A stretch of 64,000 bases of DNA from Streptomyces noursei ATCC 11455 (GCF_001704275.1 NZ_CP011533.1:2480001-2544000); one strand, 5' to 3'; shown: positions 50,186 through 60,767, counted from the stretch's first letter. Numbers and translations: made by a program. The notes: a model not told the origin generated them from the sequence alone.

Positions 50186-51799
50186 ATGAAGGTGCACACG
50201 GACGAACAGGACCGAACAGGCGTGAAGTGGGAAAACGGTACGGCGACCGTCGAGGCGGCCAGGGCGGGTGACGACGCTGCCCGAGAGCAGCTCGTCTCCG
50301 CGTATCTGCCGCTGATCTACAACGTCGTCGGCCGCGCGCTGGACGGCCATGCGGACGTCGACGACGTGGTCCAGGAGACCATGGTGCGGGTCCTGGAGTC
50401 GTTGGCGGATCTGCGGGAGCCGGCGTCCTTCCGGTCCTGGCTGGTGGCGATCGCCATGAACCAGGTGCGGCGCCGCTGGACCGTCGCCCACCGGGCCCCC
50501 GTCGTCGGCCTGGACCAGACGGTGGAACGGCCCGACCGCTCCGCCGACTTCGTGGACGTGACGATCCTGCGGCTGGGGCTGTCCGGCCAGCGTCGCGAGG
50601 TGGCCGAGGCCACCCGCTGGCTGGACGAAGGGGACCGCGCGCTGCTGTCGCTGTGGTGGCTGGAGGCCGCCGGCGAGCTCAGCCGACCCGAACTCGCCAC
50701 CGCACTCGGCTGCGGGACCCGGCACGCCGCGGTCCGGGTGCAGCGGATGAAGGAGCAGTTGGAGACCGGGCGGGTCGTCGTCCGCGCCCTGGCGGGCAAG
50801 CCGCCGTGCCCCGAACTCGACCGGCTGACCGCCACCTGGGACGCCAACCCGGCGCCGCTGTGGCGCAAACGCATAGCCCGCCATGCGCGCCACTGCGCGA
50901 TCTGCTCCGCGCACTGGAACGACCTGCTGCCCGCCGAAGGGCTGCTGGCCGGGCTCGCCATGCTGCCGCTGCCGGCGCACCTCACCCCGCACGGCGTCCT
51001 GTCCGCGCCCACCGCCTCGGCGGGCTCCGCGGCCTCCGCGGCCTCGGCCGGCACCTCCGCCGGCACCGCCGCGCCGGGCGCCGCGCCGACCTTTGGACCA
51101 GGCGCCGCGGCGCCGGGCCACCGCGCACATCCCGCGCCGCGGCGAGCGCCCCGCCCGCGCCGGGCCGCCAAGGCGGCGGCCGTCGCGGGCACCGCGGCGC
51201 TCGCCGCGGCCGTGGTCCTCGCCCTGTGGTGGCGGCCCGGCCCGGCGCGGGACGCGCGCCCCGCCGCACCCACGACCGGGCCCACGGCGGAACGGACCGT
51301 GGCCGCGCCCGCCCCGATGCCCACCGCGACGCCGACCCCGACACCCACGCCGACTCCGACACCCACCCCCACGGCCACCCCGAGCAGCGCGCCGCCCTCC
51401 CCCACGGCCACCCCGCCCGACCTGGAGGAACAGGCCACCGCGCTGATCAACCGCAGCCGTGCGCAGGCCGGTTGCGGTCCGCTCCGCATCGACCGCAGAC
51501 TGCACCTCGCGGCCCAGCGGCACTCCGCCGACATGGCGGCCCGCGGCTACTACGACCACACCTCGCCGGAGGGCGTCGGCCCCGACGCGCGGATCACCGC
51601 CGCCGGCTACGAGTGGAGCAGCTGGGGCGAGAACCTCGACCGCGGCCCGCGGAGCGCCGCCGCGGCGGTGGGCGACTGGATGGGCGACGCCCCGCACCGC
51701 GACAACCTGCTCGACTGCCGGTTCACCGCGGTCGGCATCGGCATCGTGCACGGCTCCGGCGGCCCCTGGTGGACCCAGGACCTCGCCGCCCCGCGCTAG
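50186..51799 (+). CDS. ECF-type sigma factor fused through a zinc motif and membrane segment to an extracellular CAP domain
   Basis: A 537-residue protein in one frame. Residues 25-100 are sigma-70 region 2 (REQLVSAYLPLIYNVVGRAL, GHADVDDVVQETMVRVLESL, FRSWLVAIAMNQVRRRW) and about 140-195 region 4 (DEGDRALLSLWWLEAAGELS, RPELATALGCGTRHAAVRVQ). A ZAS-like H-x3-C-x2-C motif follows (His233, Cys237, Cys240), then an Ala/Pro linker, a membrane helix at about 328-349 (AKAAAVAGTAALAAAVVLAL), a Thr-Pro repeat stalk (380-410) and a CAP domain at 413-537 with Cys430, His446, Glu482, His504 and Cys511. This is a predicted one-protein transmembrane switch: an outside CAP sensor, and a membrane-tethered sigma factor inside. 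Confidence 0.88.
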   Translation: MKVHTDEQDRTGVKWENGTATVEAARAGDDAAREQLVSAYLPLIYNVVGRALDGHADVDDVVQETMVRVLESLADLREPASFRSWLVAIAMNQVRRRWTVAHRAPVVGLDQTVERPDRSADFVDVTILRLGLSGQRREVAEATRWLDEGDRALLSLWWLEAAGELSRPELATALGCGTRHAAVRVQRMKEQLETGRVVVRALAGKPPCPELDRLTATWDANPAPLWRKRIARHARHCAICSAHWNDLLPAEGLLAGLAMLPLPAHLTPHGVLSAPTASAGSAASAASAGTSAGTAAPGAAPTFGPGAAAPGHRAHPAPRRAPRPRRAAKAAAVAGTAALAAAVVLALWWRPGPARDARPAAPTTGPTAERTVAAPAPMPTATPTPTPTPTPTPTPTATPSSAPPSPTATPPDLEEQATALINRSRAQAGCGPLRIDRRLHLAAQRHSADMAARGYYDHTSPEGVGPDARITAAGYEWSSWGENLDRGPRSAAAAVGDWMGDAPHRDNLLDCRFTAVGIGIVHGSGGPWWTQDLAAPR

Positions 51800-51845
51800 G
51801 GCCTGTCCGACCCCAACCCCGACCCCGACCCACCGGACAGACCCT
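51796..51845. repeat. Palindromic extragenic element, copy 3
   Basis: CTAGGGCCTGTCCGA again, followed by a GACCCC-rich loop and CGGACAGACCCT. It begins on the stop codon of the sigma-CAP gene, just as copy 1 begins on that of the NB-ARC gene, and separates two convergent genes, so it can act as a terminator for both. Confidence 0.8.
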
Positions 51846-51874
51846 ACGTCCTGCCAACCTCCGGCAGGCGCCGG

Positions 51875-53416
<1,542 letters not shown>

Positions 53417-53596
53417 GCTGTCTCTCCTGTGCTCGAAGTACCCGGAACAAACACGTCCGCGAGGTGGGGTGGAGTCTGGCAGTGTCGGCCGTCGTCCTGG
53501 TCGCCGCCCCGTCGCAAGCCATCGTGTAAGCAGGGACGGAGCTCCCACCACCCCCTGTTGGGGGGAAGCGGGGTCCGGGTCGGCGGGGCGGGCGGG

Positions 53597-54550
53597 TCAG
53601 CGGCAGATGGCCGGGGCGCCGCTCTCCCCCGCCGCCGCGCAGGCCCGCAGCAGCAGGTCGACGCCGTCGGGCGGGCCGGCGCGGCGCACCGCGAGGGAGG
53701 TGGTCAACTCCATGCCCGGGTTGCGGAACGGCAGGTACGCGACGCCGGGCGCGGGCAGCCGGCGGGCGTGCGCGTCGTAGACGACGGTCCACATCCCCGC
53801 GAGCGTGGTGCAGGCGCCGATCGCGGCGAGGGTGGCGTCCAGCGAGTCGTACCGGGGGCCCGGCGCAGGGGTGAAGCCGGCGCCGTGGCAGACGGTGACG
53901 ACCAGGTCGACCAGCGGCGGATTGTGCCGACGGTCGGTCAGCGCCAGGGGGACGCCGGCGAGTTCGCCGAGGCTGAGGGCGCCCGGCTGGGCGGCCAGCG
54001 GGTGCCGGGCCGGGACGGCCGCGACCAGGGGATCCTGCCAGAGCGGCACCAGGCGCAGCCCGCCCAGGGCGGGGCCGGGGGCCGGGCCGCGCACGAACGC
54101 GGCGTCCAGGGCGCCGGAGGCGACCAGGGTCGGCCGCTCCCGGGCCGGTACGAGGACCGGCCCGACGGTGAGCCGCGGGGCGGTCCTCGCGAGCACGGCC
54201 AGCACCCCGTCCAGGCGCCCGGCCAGGCCCCGGCTGGTGCCCAGCCGCAGGGTGCCGGCCGGGACGGCGGCCACCGGGAGGGACGCCGCGGCCGAGCGGG
54301 GCGCGACCACGGCACGGGCGCGCTCCTCGGCGGCGAGCAGCGCCCGGGCCTCCGGGAGGAACCGCTCACCCGCGGCGGTCAGCCGCGGCTGCGGCGTCCC
54401 GGGGTCGAACAGCTCGGTCCGCAGCTCGTGTTCCAGCCGGCGGATCCGCTGCTGCACCGCCGACCGCACCAGGCCCAGGCGCAGGGTGGCCGGTCCGAGC
54501 CGCCCTTCCTCCGCGACCACGACGAAACAGCGCACCTGTTGCAGTTCCAT
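53597..54550 (-). CDS. LysR-family regulator
   Basis: A 317-residue LysR protein. The winged helix is MELQQVRCFVVVAEEGRLGP, ATLRLGLVRSAVQQRIRRLE, HELRTELFDPGTPQPRLTAA, slightly unusual in having RLGLVRSAVQQ where most have LxxxQxAVSxxI. The ligand-binding domain shows two periplasmic-binding lobes (LRLGTSRGLAGRLDGVLAVL, LVPLWQDPLVAAVPARHPL). GGGGAGGGGCGGGC precedes the ATG. It diverges from the GNAT gene at 54669, the likeliest target besides itself; co-inducer unknown. Confidence 0.87.
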   Translation of the reverse strand: MELQQVRCFVVVAEEGRLGPATLRLGLVRSAVQQRIRRLEHELRTELFDPGTPQPRLTAAGERFLPEARALLAAEERARAVVAPRSAAASLPVAAVPAGTLRLGTSRGLAGRLDGVLAVLARTAPRLTVGPVLVPARERPTLVASGALDAAFVRGPAPGPALGGLRLVPLWQDPLVAAVPARHPLAAQPGALSLGELAGVPLALTDRRHNPPLVDLVVTVCHGAGFTPAPGPRYDSLDATLAAIGACTTLAGMWTVVYDAHARRLPAPGVAYLPFRNPGMELTTSLAVRRAGPPDGVDLLLRACAAAGESGAPAICR

Positions 54551-54668
54551 GCCCGCCCCTCCCCGGCCCCGAGGGCCACGGCCCCCGTCGGCCACCGGCT
54601 CCCAACGGCGGTCGCCCACCGTTCAATTCCGTTGCCGCGCCGGCGACGGCGCGGACATCATTCCCTCC

Positions 54669-55226
54669 ATGATCGATGCCACCGCGCTCGCCGCGAAGCC
54701 GGTCCTCGAAGGCGACCGGATCCGGCTGGTACCGCTCGCACCGCGGCACGCGGACGCCTTCCACGCCACCTTCCAGGACCCCGAGACCAGACGGCTGACC
54801 GGCACCCATCACCACTGGACGCGGGCCGAGATCGGCGACTGGACGGCCCGCTGCGCCGACCGCACCGACCGGCTGGATCTGGCCATCGAGGACCGACAGA
54901 GCGGTGCCTATCTGGGCGACCTGGCGCTGAGCCGGATCGACCGGGACAACGCCCACGGCTCCCTCCGGATCGCCCTGGTCCCCGCCGCCACCGGCCGCGG
55001 CCTGGGCCCCGAGGCGATCCGGCTGCTGCTCGACCACGCCTTCGACCGGGTGCGCCTGCACCGCGTCCAGCTGGAGGTCTACTCCTACAACGAGCGGGCC
55101 CGGCGCGCCTACGAGCGGTGCGGCTTCGCCCTGGAGGGCCGGCTGCGCGAGGCCCTGTACTGGGACGGGGCCTGGCACGACGTGCTGGTGATGGCGGCGC
55201 TGCGACCGGCCGGGCCGGCTCAGTAG
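54669..55226 (+). CDS. GNAT-family acetyltransferase, RimJ/RimL-like
   Basis: A 185-residue acetyltransferase: VLEGDRIRLVPLAPRHADAF, HWTRAEIGDWTARCADRTDR, RIALVPAATGRGLGPEAIRL (acetyl-CoA loop), LHRVQLEVYSYNERARRAYE and RCGFALEGRLREALYWDGAW. The C-terminal block is that of the protein-N-acetyltransferase (RimJ/L) group. It may acetylate a protein N-terminus or an amine drug; neither can be proved here. It is divergent from the LysR gene, and its stop overlaps the end of a possible small gene on the other strand. Confidence 0.88.
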   Translation: MIDATALAAKPVLEGDRIRLVPLAPRHADAFHATFQDPETRRLTGTHHHWTRAEIGDWTARCADRTDRLDLAIEDRQSGAYLGDLALSRIDRDNAHGSLRIALVPAATGRGLGPEAIRLLLDHAFDRVRLHRVQLEVYSYNERARRAYERCGFALEGRLREALYWDGAWHDVLVMAALRPAGPAQ

Positions 55227-55315
55227 TCCTCCCCGTCGAACGACAGCCGCTGGGTCTCCGGTGCCGCGTCGGGGGCATCGCGGACGATCGGGTCCCTACG
55301 GTGCGCGAGGGTCAC
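55220..55315 (-). CDS. Possible 31-residue small protein, start-stop coupled to the ArsR-like gene
   Basis: A GTG whose GTGA overlaps the stop of the upstream ArsR-like gene opens a frame reading VTLAHRRDPIVRDAPDAAPE then TQRLSFDGEDY. The mixed, non-repetitive composition and the coupled start favour coding, but the length is so short that chance cannot be excluded. No family recognised. Confidence 0.3.
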   Translation of the reverse strand: MTLAHRRDPIVRDAPDAAPETQRLSFDGEDY

Positions 55316-56469
55316 GTCGGGGACGCTGACCGGGTGGGTCCGCCGCCCTCGTCCCGTCTTCCGCGCCGGGGCGCATCTCGGCCACGTGGCGCCCCGGCCC
55401 GGTGCCCACTCCCGGGCGGACCCCCGTTGCCGCCCTCGTCACCGTCACCGCCCTCGTCGCCGTCGCCCGCCAGCAGCTCGCCGCGCTCGGTGCGCCGGTA
55501 GACCACCCGCCGGCCGACCCGCGTCCCGACGATCAGCCCGGCGTCCCGCAGCACCGCCAGGTGGCCACCGACGGTGCCCAGGGACTGCTGGAGCCGGGCG
55601 GCGAGTTCGGTGCTGGTGGCGGGCTGCCGCAGGCTGTGCAGGAGAGTGGCGCGGCCGGTGCCCAGGAGACGTTCCAGGGCGCGGCCGGGGCCGGTGGTGG
55701 CGGCCGCCGGGGCGGTGTGCGCGGTGGCGGCGCCGCGCGCCGGATAGACCTGGGCGTAGTGGCCGGGCGGGCCCTCGCACAGCCAGGTGCCGGTGGCCAG
55801 GCTCACCGGCACGAAGAGCATCCCGCTGTCGCTGATGACGCGGTCGGGCCCGGGGCGGCGCCCGAAGCGGATGGCGTCCGGCCCCTCCCAGGTGCTGTGT
55901 CGGCTCATCTGGTCCAGCGCGCCAGGCCAGCCGCGGGTGGCGAGCAGGCCGGCCCGGTGGGCGATGTCGCGCTCCAGGAGAGCGCGGCGGCGGGGCCACT
56001 CCGGGGCGATGTGTGCCGCCCACAGGGCGTGCAGCACAGCGGCGGTGCGCGCGCCCCAGCCCTGTCCGGTGAGGAAGGACAGGTCGCGGGGGCGGCGGGG
56101 GTCGGCGGCGTAGCGGGGATGCGGGTGGGCCAGCGACGTCTCCAGTTCGGCACGGAAGACGGCGTCGGGGACGGCGCGCACGGCGGCGAGTTCGTCGACG
56201 AGGGTGGTGCGCAGGCCGTCCGGCGGCGGGATCGCCACGCAGCGGGGCAGCCAGGTCGTCGTACCGACCAGCCCCACCAGGCCGGCCGCGAACGGGTTGG
56301 CGGCCAACGCACCGGTGAAGGCCGGGAGTTGGCGGGCGTGCCAGGTCGCGAGCCAGGGGGCGGGCCGGGGCCGGGCCAGCGCGATCGCCGTGCCGAGCGT
56401 TTCAGCGAGCGGCGACAGCGCGAAGCGGGACCGGGAGAGGGCCAGGGGGCTCAGCCGCAGCACAGCCAT
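55312..56469 (-). CDS. ArsR-type winged-helix regulator (DUF5937-like N-domain)
   Basis: A 385-residue protein. The N-terminal 200 residues (LRLSPLALSRSRFALSPLAE, RPRPAPWLATWHARQLPAFT, RDLSFLTGQGWGARTAAVLH) form the DUF5937 domain common in Streptomyces regulators. The winged helix is at about 270-340 (LGTGRATLLHSLRQPATSTE, LAARLQQSLGTVGGHLAVLR, DAGLIVGTRVGRRVVYRRTE). The last 50 residues are Gly/Asp/Arg repeats (GDGDEGGDGDEGG). It diverges from an MFS exporter gene 133 bp away, its likely target, as in drug-responsive pairs. GGAGGGAGG precedes the ATG. Confidence 0.85.
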   Translation of the reverse strand: MAVLRLSPLALSRSRFALSPLAETLGTAIALARPRPAPWLATWHARQLPAFTGALAANPFAAGLVGLVGTTTWLPRCVAIPPPDGLRTTLVDELAAVRAVPDAVFRAELETSLAHPHPRYAADPRRPRDLSFLTGQGWGARTAAVLHALWAAHIAPEWPRRRALLERDIAHRAGLLATRGWPGALDQMSRHSTWEGPDAIRFGRRPGPDRVISDSGMLFVPVSLATGTWLCEGPPGHYAQVYPARGAATAHTAPAAATTGPGRALERLLGTGRATLLHSLRQPATSTELAARLQQSLGTVGGHLAVLRDAGLIVGTRVGRRVVYRRTERGELLAGDGDEGGDGDEGGNGGPPGSGHRAGAPRGRDAPRRGRRDEGGGPTRSASPT

Positions 56470-56602
56470 CCGCCGCCGCCTCCCTCCGGCCGTTCGCCCG
56501 CGGTCGTCACCGGGCCGGGCCGGGTGTCGCCGGCCGGTGCCCGGACCTTTCGTCTCCGGCCGAAAGCATAGGATTCCGCGCCGGTCCGCGCAGACTCCGG
56601 CC

Positions 56603-58036
56603 ATGGACTCCGCCTCCCGCCCCTCCCCCGATGCCGTCGACCCCGATGCCCCCGCCCCGCCGCCCTCCCGCGCAGCCGCCTCCCCCCTCTCCCGCGCAGC
56701 CGCCTCCCCCCTCTCCCGCCCTGGGTTTCGCTGGTTCCTGACCAGTCAGGCGGTGTCGCTGCTGGGGAGTGCCATGGCGCCGGTGGCGCTGGCGTTCGCG
56801 GTGCTGGACGGCTCGGGCGGTCGGCCCGGCGACCTCGGCGTCGTGCTGGCCGCCCGGATGCTGCCGCTGCTGGCGTTCCTGCTGGTGGGCGGCGCGACCG
56901 CGGACCGGTTCCGGCGCCGGACGGTGCTGATGGCCGCGAACCTGGGCGCCGCCGGCACCCAGGGCGCGGTCGCCGCGCTGCTGCTGACCGGGCACTACGC
57001 GCTGCCCCCGGTCGCCGCACTGGAGGTGCTCGGCGGGGTGTGCGCGGCGTTCACCACCCCCGCGCTGCGCGGCCTGGTCCCCGAGTTGGTCGGCACAGCG
57101 TCGCTGCGGCCCGCCAACGCCCTGCTGAGCACGGTGCGGAACGCCACCAAGGTGCTGGGGCCGAGCCTGTCGGGGCTGCTGGTGGTGGCGGTCGGCAGCG
57201 GGCCGGCGATCGCCTGCGACGCGGTGAGCTACGCGGTCGCCGCCGGCTGCCTGACGCGGCTCCCGGGCCACGGCGCCGCGCCCGCGCGGCGGCCGGCCTC
57301 GGTGTGGGCCGGGGTCCGCGGCGGCTGGCGGGAGTTCCGGCGGGTCCGGTGGGCCGGGCCGGCGACGCTGTCGTTCTTCGTGATCAATCTGGTGCAGACC
57401 GGGACCTGGCAGATCCTGGGCCCGGCGCTGACCGAGCGGGCCGCCGGCCGGGCCGCCTGGGGGCTCGTGCTCAGCGCCCGGGGCATCGGACTGCTGGTGA
57501 GCGGGGCGGTGCTGTACCGACTGACGGTCGGCCGGCTGCTGGCGCTGGGGCAGGTGGCGAGTGCGCTGGGGGCGGTGCCGCTGCTGGTGCTCGGGGCGCG
57601 GCTGGGCGCGCCCTGGCTGATCGCGGCCGGTTTCGCGGCGGGCCTCGGGGTCTGTGTGACCGGCATCGCCTGGGACACCTCGCTCCAGGAGCACGTCCCG
57701 GCCCATGCGCTGTCCCGGGTCGCGGCCTGCGCCGATCTGCTGGCGTACGCGGCGATCCCGCTGGGACAGCTGTGCGTGGGCCCGCTGGCCCAGGCGTACG
57801 GCGGTTCCCGGGTGGTCGCGGTCGCCGGGGCGGTGTCCGCGCTGGCCGCGGTGGCGCCGCTGGCGTCGGGGGCGGTGCGCGGGCTCCGGCACGCCCCGCC
57901 GTCCGGGGACGCGGCGGGCCCCGCGCCCGCGGCCCCGGCGCGTAGGTCCGGGGCCGCGGGCGCGGGGCCCGCCGCGGGTCGGCTCACAGCCACTCGCCGA
58001 ACCGGCGGATGTACCAGCGCTTCACGCCCTGGGTAA
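56603..58036 (+). CDS. MFS transporter, enterobactin-exporter/macrolide-exporter-like
   Basis: A 477-residue 12-helix exporter. After a Pro/Ser-rich head containing an exact 24-bp duplication (two copies of AAASPLSR) come FRWFLTSQAVSLLGSAMAPV, VVLAARMLPLLAFLLVGGAT, ADRFRRRTVLMAANLGAAGT (motif A) and NALLSTVRNATKVLGPSLSG. The layout is that of the MefA/EntS branch (MFS_3). It sits opposite the ArsR-type regulator. Its last 53 bases overlap the end of the convergent mgtA gene, and the tail after residue 440 is low-complexity, so the last part may not be important. Confidence 0.87.
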   Translation: MDSASRPSPDAVDPDAPAPPPSRAAASPLSRAAASPLSRPGFRWFLTSQAVSLLGSAMAPVALAFAVLDGSGGRPGDLGVVLAARMLPLLAFLLVGGATADRFRRRTVLMAANLGAAGTQGAVAALLLTGHYALPPVAALEVLGGVCAAFTTPALRGLVPELVGTASLRPANALLSTVRNATKVLGPSLSGLLVVAVGSGPAIACDAVSYAVAAGCLTRLPGHGAAPARRPASVWAGVRGGWREFRRVRWAGPATLSFFVINLVQTGTWQILGPALTERAAGRAAWGLVLSARGIGLLVSGAVLYRLTVGRLLALGQVASALGAVPLLVLGARLGAPWLIAAGFAAGLGVCVTGIAWDTSLQEHVPAHALSRVAACADLLAYAAIPLGQLCVGPLAQAYGGSRVVAVAGAVSALAAVAPLASGAVRGLRHAPPSGDAAGPAPAAPARRSGAAGAGPAAGRLTATRRTGGCTSASRPG

Positions 58037-60767
58037 GCAGGCAGTACGTCGCCAGCGTCGCCACCAGCCACGGGAAGTAGGCCAGCGGCAGCGCCTGCAG
58101 GCCCAGCGCCCCGGCCAGCGGCGAGAACGGCAGCCACAGGCCGACGCCCATCACCAGCGCGGTCATCAGCAGCACCGGCCAGGTGGCCCGGGACTGGACG
58201 AACGGGACCCGCCGGGTCCGCAGCATGTGGACGACCAGGGTCTGGGTCAGCAGGCCCTCGACGAACCAGCCGGACTGGAACAGCGCCTGGTGCACCTCGC
58301 TGTCGGCGCCGAAGACGTACCACATCAGCGCGAAGGTGGTGATGTCGAAGACGGAGCTGGTCGGGCCGAGGACGAGCATGAAGCGGCGGATGCCCCGGGC
58401 GTCCCAGGTGCGCGGGGTGCGCAGGTAGTCGGCGTCCATCCGGTCCCAGGGCGTGGCCAGTTGGGAGATGTCGTACAGGAGGTTCTGCACCAGCAGCTGG
58501 AGCGCCAGCATCGGCTGGAACGGGATGAACGCCGAGGCGACCAGCACCGAGAAGACGTTCCCGAAGTTCGACGAGGCGGTCAGCTTCAGGTACTTGATGG
58601 TGTTGCCGAAGGTCAGCCGGCCGCGCAGCACGCCCTGGCCGAGGACCGTGAGGTCCTTCTCCAGCAGGATGATGTCGGCGGACTCCTTGGCGATGTCGAC
58701 GGCGGTGTCGACGGAGATGCCGACGTCGGCGTCGCGCAGCGCCGCGGCGTCGTTGATGCCGTCGCCCAGGAACCCGACGGTGTGCCCGTCGGCCTGGAGG
58801 GCGCGCACGATGCGGGCCTTCTGCACCGGGTTGACCTTGGCGAACAGGGTCGCCGTACGGGCCCGGTCGAGCAGCTCCAGGTCGTCGAGGGCGTCGATCT
58901 CGGCGCCGGTGACGGGGGTGCCGGGGTCGATGCCGACCTGCTCGCAGACCCGGGCGGCGACCAGTTCGCCGTCGCCGGTGACGACCTTGACCGCGACGCC
59001 GTTGTCGGCGAGCGCCCGCAGCGCCTCGGCCGCGTCCCGCTTCGGCGGGTCCAGGAAGGCGAGGAAGCCGATCAGGGTCAGCCCGGCCTCGTCCGCGACG
59101 CCGTAGGAGGTGCGGACGGTCTCCGTGCCGTCGGGGTCGGCGGGCAGGGTGCGGACGGCCACCGCCAGCACCCGCATGCCCTGCCGGCTGTGGTCCTCGG
59201 CGGTGCGCAGCACGCTGTCCCGCAGCGCGCCGGTGAGTTCGACGCTGTCGCCGGCGTGGGCGACCCGGTCGCACCGGTCGAGGACCTCCTCCACCGCCCC
59301 CTTGGTGATCAGGAGGTGTTCGGCGGCGGGGCCGTCGAGGTCGTTGCGGCGCAGCACGACCGACATCCGGCGGCGCGCGAAGTCGAAGGGGATCTCGTCG
59401 ACCAGCGTGAAGCGGGCGTCGACGACAACCTCCTCGGCCTCGTGCATCCGGTCGATGACGGCCTGGTCCATCAGGTTGCGCAGCCCGGTCTGGAAGTGGC
59501 TGTTGAGGTAGGCGTGTTCGAGGACCTCGGTGTCCGGCCGGCCGTGCACGTCGAGGTAGCGGTCGAGGACGATCCGGTCCTCGGTGAGGGTGCCGGTCTT
59601 GTCGGTGCACAGCACGTCCATCGCGCCGAGGTTCTGGATGGCGTTGAGGTGCTTGACGACGACCTTGCGGCGGGACAGCGCGACCGCGCCGCGCGCCAGG
59701 TTGGTGGTGACGACCATCGGCAGCATCTCGGGGGTGAGGCCGACCGCGACGGCCACCGCGAAAGTGAACGCCTCGGCCCAGTCGCCCTTGGTGAGCCCGT
59801 TGAGCAGGAACACCACCGGGACCATCACCATCATGAAGCGGATCAGCAGGAAGCTGACCTTCTTCACGCCGGTGTCGAAGCTGGTCTCCGGGCGCTCGCC
59901 GACCAGCGCGCCGGCCATCGAGCCGAGGTAGGTGTCCGCGCCGGTGGCGACGACGACGCCGGTGGCGCTGCCGGAGGTGACGGAGGTGCCGGTCAGGACG
60001 AGGTTGCCGGCCTCGACCGGGTCGCGGGTGGTGTCCTCGCCGCGGTCGGTGGCCAGCCGGGTGTCGGCCTTGGCGACCGGCAGCGACTCGCCGGACAGCG
60101 CCGCCTGACTGACCATCAGGTCCTTGGCGGCGAGCAGCCGCAGATCGGCCGGGACGAGGTCGCCGGCGGCCAGCTTGACGACGTCGCCGGCGACGACGTC
60201 GGCCATGGGGATCTCGACGGTGGCCGGGATCCGGCCGCGGCCGGCCCGGCGCTGCACCGCGGTGGTCGTGGTGACCAGGGCGCGCAGCGCGTCGGCCGCG
60301 GCCCCGGAGCGGTACTCCTGCCAGAACCGCAGTCCGACGCTGATCAGCACCATCGCGCCGAGGATGACGATCTTCAGGTCGAACGGCTCGGTGTCGGAGA
60401 CCTGGAGCCACTGCCCGTACATCACGGCGACCAGCACGGCGAGCACCAGGATGAACGGGTTCCGACACGCCTTGGCCAACTGGACGTACCAGCGCGCCGG
60501 GCGGTCCTGGGCGATGGCGTTGGCACCGTCCCGCTCCCGGCGCAGCTCCGCCTCGCGGTGGGTGAGGCCGGCCGGGGTGCTGCCGAGGTCGTGCAGGACC
60601 GTCTCGGCGGGGAGGGCGCTGAACTCGGAGAGCCGGCCGGCGATCCGCCGGGTGCGGGCCGCCAGCTCGGCGGCCCGGCGCTCCCGGCGGGGGCGGCGGC
60701 CCGGCGGCGCGAGCGTCTCGGGGGTGGGCGGGGTGGGGGTGGTGGTCGGGGTGGTCTTCGTGATCAT
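57984..60767 (-). CDS. mgtA: Magnesium-translocating P-type ATPase
   Basis: A 927-residue P3B-type ATPase. Motifs are SQAALSGESLPVAKADTRLA (dephosphorylation), VGLTPEMLPMVVTTNLARGA (membrane Mg site), MDVLCTDKTGTLTEDRIVLD (phosphorylated Asp), LLITKGAVEEVLDRCDRVAH (nucleotide-domain KGA) and GHTVGFLGDGINDAAALRDA (hinge). The C-terminal four membrane segments are present (FIPFQPMLALQLLVQNLLYD). It imports Mg2+ and is usually induced when Mg2+ is scarce. AGGAGG precedes the ATG at 60767. The 709-bp region upstream (see leader entries) is unusually long and carries possible leader-control elements. Confidence 0.96.
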   Translation of the reverse strand: MITKTTPTTTPTPPTPETLAPPGRRPRRERRAAELAARTRRIAGRLSEFSALPAETVLHDLGSTPAGLTHREAELRRERDGANAIAQDRPARWYVQLAKACRNPFILVLAVLVAVMYGQWLQVSDTEPFDLKIVILGAMVLISVGLRFWQEYRSGAAADALRALVTTTTAVQRRAGRGRIPATVEIPMADVVAGDVVKLAAGDLVPADLRLLAAKDLMVSQAALSGESLPVAKADTRLATDRGEDTTRDPVEAGNLVLTGTSVTSGSATGVVVATGADTYLGSMAGALVGERPETSFDTGVKKVSFLLIRFMMVMVPVVFLLNGLTKGDWAEAFTFAVAVAVGLTPEMLPMVVTTNLARGAVALSRRKVVVKHLNAIQNLGAMDVLCTDKTGTLTEDRIVLDRYLDVHGRPDTEVLEHAYLNSHFQTGLRNLMDQAVIDRMHEAEEVVVDARFTLVDEIPFDFARRRMSVVLRRNDLDGPAAEHLLITKGAVEEVLDRCDRVAHAGDSVELTGALRDSVLRTAEDHSRQGMRVLAVAVRTLPADPDGTETVRTSYGVADEAGLTLIGFLAFLDPPKRDAAEALRALADNGVAVKVVTGDGELVAARVCEQVGIDPGTPVTGAEIDALDDLELLDRARTATLFAKVNPVQKARIVRALQADGHTVGFLGDGINDAAALRDADVGISVDTAVDIAKESADIILLEKDLTVLGQGVLRGRLTFGNTIKYLKLTASSNFGNVFSVLVASAFIPFQPMLALQLLVQNLLYDISQLATPWDRMDADYLRTPRTWDARGIRRFMLVLGPTSSVFDITTFALMWYVFGADSEVHQALFQSGWFVEGLLTQTLVVHMLRTRRVPFVQSRATWPVLLMTALVMGVGLWLPFSPLAGALGLQALPLAYFPWLVATLATYCLLTQGVKRWYIRRFGEWL

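Noticed and set aside
51300..51430. Thr-Pro run in the sigma-CAP gene as a sequencing or frame artefact
   Set aside because: The repeat keeps frame, both domains are intact on either side, and Thr-Pro stalks between membrane helix and extracellular domain are normal.
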